DNA of 64,000 nucleotides from Acidobacteriota bacterium (GTDB lineage: Bacteria > Acidobacteriota > Terriglobia > Acidiferrales > UBA7541), in assembly GCA_027307115.1 (NCBI GenBank), contig DAHUXN010000095.1:1-64000 (forward strand), read 5' to 3'. Positions 62,516-64,000 of the stretch are shown one piece after another. The notes under the pieces were generated by a model. It did no database searches, was not told the DNA's origin, and worked only from the letters and a program-made list of their open reading frames with translations. The translations under genes and the position numbers were made by a program. Numbering within the stretch: position 1 is the stretch's first letter; each line of letters begins with the position of its first letter.

Positions 62516-63304
62516 ATGCGCGGCCTATACGCTATTTATCGCAAAGAAATGAGCCATTATTTTGTGTCGCCTGTTGCTTACGCGGTTGTTCCCATCTTTC
62601 TGATTTTGAGCGCGGTATTCTTCAATATGTATTTGGCGGACGGGATCAAAGCGTCCTTTGAGGCGAGCATGGAAGCGATGCAAGGCGGCGCTGCGATTCC
62701 CTTTGACGTGCCGAGCGCTGTAATGGGGGCGTTCCTGAGCCTTGTGGGGACAATTCTGCTCTTTCTCACTCCACTCCTGACCATGGGCGTGTATTCGGAG
62801 GAGCGGAAGCGCGGAACGATGGAGCTGCTGCTGACGTCTCCGATCACGGACTGGCAAATTGTGCTCGGGAAGTTTTTCGCGTCACTGAGCCTTTTCATCA
62901 TCATGATTCTGCCCACGGTGCTTTACGTTGTTTACATGTTTGCGCACAGCGAGCCTGTGCCGCCGTGGAGGCTGATCGCAGGAGGCTATTTGGGTGTGCT
63001 GCTTCTGGGCGTGACACTGCTCGCCATTGGTTCGTTCCTTTCTGCTCTGACGGAAAACCAGATTGTAGCGGGCGTGCTGGTGCTGGGAATATCGCTGCTC
63101 CTTTGGGTAGTCGGATTCTTTGCGGGAACCGGAAATGGAGTGATTGCGCAATCGCTGCAATACCTGGCCCTTTTGCAGCACTATAACCCGTTTGTGCGGG
63201 GCGTGATCGACACTACGGGCCTGATTTTCTTCGCGAGCTGGATTTTCTTTGCCATTTTTTTGACGATGCGCGCAGTGGATTCCATGCGCTGGCGGCGAGC
63301 TTGA
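62516..63304 (+). CDS. ABC transporter permease (GldF-like)
   Basis: A 262-residue protein with six helices. The N terminus MRGLYAIYRKEMSHYFVSP and the conserved YSEERKRGTMELLLTSPITDWQIVLGKF place it in the ABC-2 permease (GldF) group. GGAGGGAAA precedes the ATG at 62516; longer readings lie inside the ATPase gene. Confidence 0.9.
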   Translation: MRGLYAIYRKEMSHYFVSPVAYAVVPIFLILSAVFFNMYLADGIKASFEASMEAMQGGAAIPFDVPSAVMGAFLSLVGTILLFLTPLLTMGVYSEERKRGTMELLLTSPITDWQIVLGKFFASLSLFIIMILPTVLYVVYMFAHSEPVPPWRLIAGGYLGVLLLGVTLLAIGSFLSALTENQIVAGVLVLGISLLLWVVGFFAGTGNGVIAQSLQYLALLQHYNPFVRGVIDTTGLIFFASWIFFAIFLTMRAVDSMRWRRA

Positions 63305-63347
63305 TTTTTCATGGTGGAGAAGGGAGGGAAGGAAAGGGTATGGCCCA

Positions 63348-64000
63348 ATGAAATGGAATCGAAGAGACCTGGCGCGGTTTGCGGGGGCGCTGGGCCTAGC
63401 ATTGCTGGTCGCGGGGTATATTCGCTACACGGTTTTAGAGGAATTCCAGCTTGCGAATAAGATTCTGCTGATCGCGGGCGGGGTGCTCGTTCTGGCGTGG
63501 ATTGTTTTCGATTTCGCGACGATCATCGGATTCTTCGGCAAGCGTTCCTCGAAGCTGGGCACAAATACATCCGTCCTCGTCATTGCAGTGCTGGCGATTC
63601 TGGTTTTCATCAATTATCTCGGCTTTCGCCATCACAAGACGTTCGATTTGACGAGTGAAAAACTGTATACGCTTTCGGATCAGACAAAGAAAATCGTCGA
63701 GCCGATAAAATCCGACGTCAATATTTTCCTGTTCGCAAAATCCTCGGATCCGGAAGTTCAGCAGCTCCGCGACCAGATGTCGGAGTACGAAAACCTGAAT
63801 CCTCACATTCACTTTCGCGTGGTGGATCCGCAGGAGCATCCGGATCTGACGAAGCAATACGGAGTGGTGCGAGAAGGACAAGTGATTGTTACAAGTGGGA
63901 AGAACGTCCAGCGGCTGGAAGAAACGACCGAACAAGATTTCGCGTCGGCGATTTTGAAAGCCACTTCGACTACCGTGAAAACAGTGTGTTTTGTCGAGGG
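63348..64000 (+). CDS. GldG-like ABC auxiliary protein, 5' part
   Basis: The frame is open to the window end (about 217 codons). The N terminus has three hydrophobic helices (LARFAGALGLALLVAGYI, ILLIAGGVLVLAWIVFDF and VLVIAVLAILVFINYL). Then comes the ABC-transporter auxiliary (GldG) domain beginning FDLTSEKLYTLSDQTKKIVEPI and VNIFLFAKSSDPEVQQLRDQM. It completes the ATPase, permease, auxiliary order. Despite the name, the family occurs in non-gliding bacteria. The substrate is unknown. Confidence 0.85.
   Translation, partial: MKWNRRDLARFAGALGLALLVAGYIRYTVLEEFQLANKILLIAGGVLVLAWIVFDFATIIGFFGKRSSKLGTNTSVLVIAVLAILVFINYLGFRHHKTFDLTSEKLYTLSDQTKKIVEPIKSDVNIFLFAKSSDPEVQQLRDQMSEYENLNPHIHFRVVDPQEHPDLTKQYGVVREGQVIVTSGKNVQRLEETTEQDFASAILKATSTTVKTVCFVE

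Noticed and set aside
1-64000. CRISPR arrays, tRNA or rRNA genes, prophage
   Set aside because: No regularly spaced repeats, clover-leaf sequences, rRNA motifs or phage genes were seen on reading; short RNAs could be missed without a covariance search.

Overview
The window reads as a chromosome segment of a heterotrophic Acidobacteriota bacterium (Terriglobia type). The base composition is moderately GC-rich. The gene content is typical of that group: DUF3857-transglutaminase-TPR and sortilin-like propeller proteins, putative-Ig lipoproteins, a PEP-CTERM protein, a family 39 glycosyltransferase, and intergenic palindromes of the GTCATTCCGAG...GAATC and GGCCGCCTTCAGGCGGGC types. The placement is inferred from gene content only. 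There is no rRNA, tRNA, phage or CRISPR array.

Region 1 (1-14.8 kb) is a cell-wall turnover neighbourhood. After the 3' part of pnp and a shared terminator, a minus-strand operon encodes an exported NagZ-AmiE fusion, MurQ and MurA. Divergent from it is an exported AmiE-NamZ fusion. A bacterial DUF71 protein, an APC permease, a sodium:solute symporter, a MurK/GlcNAc-kinase-like sugar kinase and a helical-repeat protein follow. Together they could strip peptides from muropeptides, split the glycan from both kinds of end, import the sugars without a PTS, phosphorylate them and return them to metabolism through MurQ.

Region 2 (15-25.3 kb) is mixed housekeeping: DinB, PilZ and zinc-ribbon proteins, a secreted protein with five DUF3395-like repeats, a HEGGH membrane protein, NDH-2, MarC and a methyltransferase. 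It ends with leuC-leuD, which is interrupted by two AT-richer genes and preceded by a pair of 18-bp operator-like repeats.

Region 3 (25.5-44.7 kb) is mostly cell envelope. It holds the DUF3857 protein, a Deg-type protease, a peptidoglycan-binding protein, a family 39 glycosyltransferase, a PEP-CTERM protein behind a sigma-54-like promoter, a DUF481 protein, MscL, a STAS-MlaE-MlaF-MlaD-lipoprotein lipid transport operon interrupted by a miniature inverted-repeat insertion, and a large exported beta-propeller protein. Two related elements of about 140 bp, with matching and partly covarying stems, lie near 29.2 and 33.7 kb.

Region 4 (44.7-54.2 kb) is a nearly complete trans-4-hydroxy-L-proline catabolic cluster: two proline-racemase-family enzymes flanking a 19-bp palindrome, a three-gene D-hydroxyproline dehydrogenase, a DHDPS-family deaminase, 2-oxoglutarate semialdehyde dehydrogenase and a sodium symporter.

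Region 5 (54.2-64 kb) has two secreted proteins (Asp-box propeller and putative-Ig lipoprotein), an MFS permease, a DctA-like carrier and the start of a Gld-type ABC exporter operon that runs off the window.
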